DNA of 44,719 nt from Phoronis australis. Lineage: Eukaryota; Phoronida; Phoronidae. The notes beneath the pieces were generated by a model. The model searched no databases. It was given only the letters and a program-made list of their open reading frames with translations, and was not told where the DNA came from. Of the stretch, positions 41,991 through 44,719 are shown piece after piece (position 1 is the stretch's first letter; every line of letters starts with the position of its first letter). The stretch is from positions 209,125 through 253,843 of the forward strand of contig NMRA01000061.1 in NCBI GenBank assembly GCA_002633005.1, written 5' to 3'. The position numbers and the translations under genes are program-made.

Positions 41991-43647
41991 TTGTTCAGAA
42001 ATCAATAATTCGTAAACCTAATTAATTAATTTAATGGAGGCCACCAGTTGCTTATTTGAAAACAACAGCCCCTATTTGCTCGGCTGAGAAAGTGAAACCT
42101 AAAATATTTGTAATTTATCTTCGGACGGTTCAAAGAAACCTGAGCGTTATTTGAAAACAACTAAAGGAAATAGGTGCACAGTTGTTCGTTCGTCATAATA
42201 CATACACTCCGACTGCTACGACGAGTAACGGTAACGGTCTGAAGAAAAGTGCCCGCATTTTCAGAACCAGTTGTCTCCAATTACGGGCAACAAGTAAAAT
42301 GTGGGCAGGTTATGAAACACTGTTGCTATGATTACCACTGTCACTTCAAGAGCGTTGAATTTGGCTCAGATCTCATGAGTTAAATCTTCATCGTCAATTT
42401 GGCTTTGACACAGATTGACAGTAAACTCTACATTGCATTCCCAATCTAACTGAAAACAGCTAGGGATCTTTTCATGCAACGCCCCTCATTTAAGAAACAA
42501 TTCCCTATTCATTTTCAGTGAAAATTTAGAAATCTTCAGTGGAACTGTTTCATGTCACCTGGTATAAAAATTTATGGTCGGGACACCACTGCGCATGCCC
42601 GAGTTAACTATCCAATATACCGGTAAACACTAAATCATAGGGATAGGAGTATGGCACTCTGCCAATAGCATCTTTCGTCCCCCACCACGACTGAGTGAAT
42701 TGAGTAATGGATTCCAATGGAATATCAACAGGCACACATAGTGTAAAGTAAAAAATTGACGTTCCCTGTACCGATCAGTTTCCCGCCACCATATTTAACG
42801 CACGCCTTCACACAGGCGTTAATATAACGTAACGGAACATCCTTATCTCTTAGTCCATTTTGCACACCGCACGCTTCAACAGAACACATTTTACCAATTC
42901 TTCGTTCACCATTTCGCTTCATTTTATTTCATTCCTCAGAGGAATATGACATTACCGAGTTTTAGAATACCGGTTTCCCCATAATCAAACACTAGTAACA
43001 AATTTACATGCGGCTACTTCACAGCATTACTAACGTTGGAAGTCTGCAATAGGCATACTACTGATAACACTTCTGGTTGAACCACTGGATAATGTGGAAA
43101 TGCCTTAGTAGCTGGCAACGTATGTAACATTAACATATTAAAGCGACGCATTCCACGTTAGTTTCTGTCAACAAGGCACACAGTAAAACACCAGGGGAGG
43201 GTCTATTCGTGGTACTTGAAGTTTAACTCTAAATTAATTTTTTCATCTAATTTTAGTTTTGTGCGAACTCAAGACAGGTGTCTATAATCTACGCCCGAGC
43301 TCGTAGTGATTTGGCATGTGAATTTCTACTTTCCAAGCTGGCACTTGATGACCCCTAATTCGAGCTACAAACTTCATTAAAAATTCGATATTTCAAGTTC
43401 AGGCGACAATCTTTATCCTTAATGCTAGAGTCATCAGACAGTTATCCATATTAAGCCATTATGTACTCTAGCATAGAATAAAAGACACTGATGTTGAGTT
43501 CGCACACATATAGAATATAGAAAATGTTAAAAGTAATTTCAGGTTCGATTTCAAGTTGACAGATTAGACTCAGCGTCACGAATGAGCCATTTGTTTACGA
43601 CAGAGGGCGCTGCATGAGGCTTTGAAGTTGCTGTAGCAGCTGTTACT
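41991..43647. other. Intergenic, no gene recognised
   Basis: AT-rich; no supported gene, RNA or repeat. Confidence 0.4.
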
Positions 43648-43777
43648 GTTCAGTAATGCTAGGACCGTCTTAAACTGATCAAGCCAAAAGTCAAGTGTTC
43701 TCATTTAAAATACCCGGCAATATCTCATGTCATCTCGCGAAGTCTCGCTTTTTAGCGAGATCCTAACGGTGCTGAAC
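43648..43777. mobile_element. MITE-like element, family A copy 3
   Basis: Same orientation as copy 2. The left end is GTTCAGTAATGCTAGGACC and the right end AGATCCTAACGGTGCTGAAC. The interior keeps CGGCAATATCTCATGTCATC and TCTCGCGAAGTCTCGCTTTT. It is more diverged than copies 1 and 2 and lacks their outer 7 bases. Confidence 0.7.
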
Positions 43778-43856
43778 TCTACCAGCATTGACGTCGAAGA
43801 AACACCACTGCCTTAAACCTGGTTTCAATTTTCGGCTCGCTGAAAAAAGAAAAGAT

Positions 43857-43940
43857 CATGGGCGACGCACCATAGGTNCGGGGGGGGGGGGGGGGGGGTG
43901 AGGCCATAGCCCCACTTTTTTCAGTGCTGCGCCGTCCATG
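43857..43940. repeat. Foldback repeat copy 3 with an assembly ambiguity
   Basis: Begins CATGGGCGACGCACCATAGG and ends with the inverse of the 21.8-kb unit start (TTTTTTCAGTGCTGCGCC, then GTCCATG). The centre holds an N at 43878 and 19 consecutive G at 43880-43898, so the exact sequence and length here are unreliable. Confidence 0.7.
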
Positions 43941-44719
43941 AAGATTTTCCTGGATTTGTAAAGAACAACCATTTCGTAATGACATGACGCGATTCTCGGC
44001 GCATAAAAAACCCAAGTTGTCCCTGACTGCGTAGTTTAAGAATTAACCGGGGCTGAATTGTAACTCAGACGGGAACACATGGGTTATTTCACTCAACTGA
44101 CAGTTGGCGAAGTAAGGACAGCTAATACTGATGTGCAGATGAAATTTCCATAGCTACAAGTAATGTGTATGCACCTAGTTTTTTAGGTAAAATGTCACCT
44201 GACGTATGGAACCTTATGGAATGTCTTACTACGTGTTTTTGCACGATTTTTACAAATAACGTACTTAATGGAAAATTTCACTTCTAAGAATCACCGTAGA
44301 TGTTTGCTTGGGAAATTGAACAATGTTCTACTTATCTGAAGTATGCGATATAATTGTTTCTGAAAACTATGACGTTATTTTTGTTAAACGTTGATCCGCA
44401 TCAAAATGTTTTCAGCTGAAAGCACAACCCTACTTAACCAAACGATCCCAAACAGACAGTGAACAAAAGTATTCCCCCGGAAATTAAAACCATTTGCCCC
44501 TAATCATTCATCCCCAAATCGTATAGGGTAACCGCACTAAACGCTCTCTAGTTAATTATTCGGAATGATAAATTCTTAATGTACGAACAACGTAAACAAG
44601 ACATACCTGATACTGTCACGCTTTTAATCCATCTTTTACTGTTGGTTTACAAAATATCCATTTGATGATGAGTTTGAGTTACAACGCCAGCTGCTTATCT
44701 TGCAAGAAGCACATACGTT
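43941..44719. other. Intergenic to window end
   Basis: AT-rich; nothing recognised. Confidence 0.4.

Overview
This is eukaryotic DNA, almost certainly from an AT-rich marine invertebrate. It has long non-coding stretches, no operons, one intronless class A GPCR gene, and a dense layer of animal-type transposable elements: a Penelope-like element, a Ty3/gypsy LTR retrotransposon, a THAP-domain DNA transposon, MITEs and tRNA-like retroposons. The mix would fit a hemichordate, amphioxus, echinoderm or lophotrochozoan; I cannot decide between them from the sequence alone. One ambiguous base (43878) next to a 19-G run points to a draft assembly.

Layout. 1-900: a two-copy tandem repeat and a decayed Penelope-like reverse transcriptase fragment on the minus strand. 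2444-3989: the only convincing intact host gene, an orphan rhodopsin-class GPCR on the minus strand. 5212-7615: a candidate 2.4-kb inverted-repeat element built from a TGTAACATTTTAC motif. 7681-9245: weak candidate exons. 12313-12678: a broken copy of the zinc-binding P2X7-like C-terminal domain. 14045-18754: a complete, apparently young Ty3/gypsy element of Mag-like type on the minus strand (5-bp target duplication, 138-bp LTRs with one difference, one 1330-codon Gag-Pol ORF). 21786-26407: nested DNA transposons. They include a 2.1-kb THAP/Kolobok-like element split by a second element with an 11-bp duplication, followed by a pair of inverted repeats. 26892-36670: mostly featureless, with a few weak first-exon candidates, a segment open on both strands and a tRNA-like retroposon. 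36675-37627: an ACGT-rich MITE and a 144-bp retroposon-like insertion with a 14-bp duplication. 41217-44719: a second copy of the nested element, a small ORF with an N-terminal membrane anchor and an internal TGA, a third MITE copy and a foldback repeat.

How it works together. There is no gene cluster or pathway here. The GPCR is the host signalling gene; nearly everything else recognisable is mobile DNA at different stages of decay. The gypsy element could still be active; the THAP transposase, the Penelope fragment and the P2X7-C domain are broken. Three small repeat families (MITE at 9.2/26.7/43.6 kb, foldback at 21.8/43.9 kb, nested element at 22.6/41.2 kb) tie the two ends of the window together. 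I found no clear sign of a previously undescribed system.
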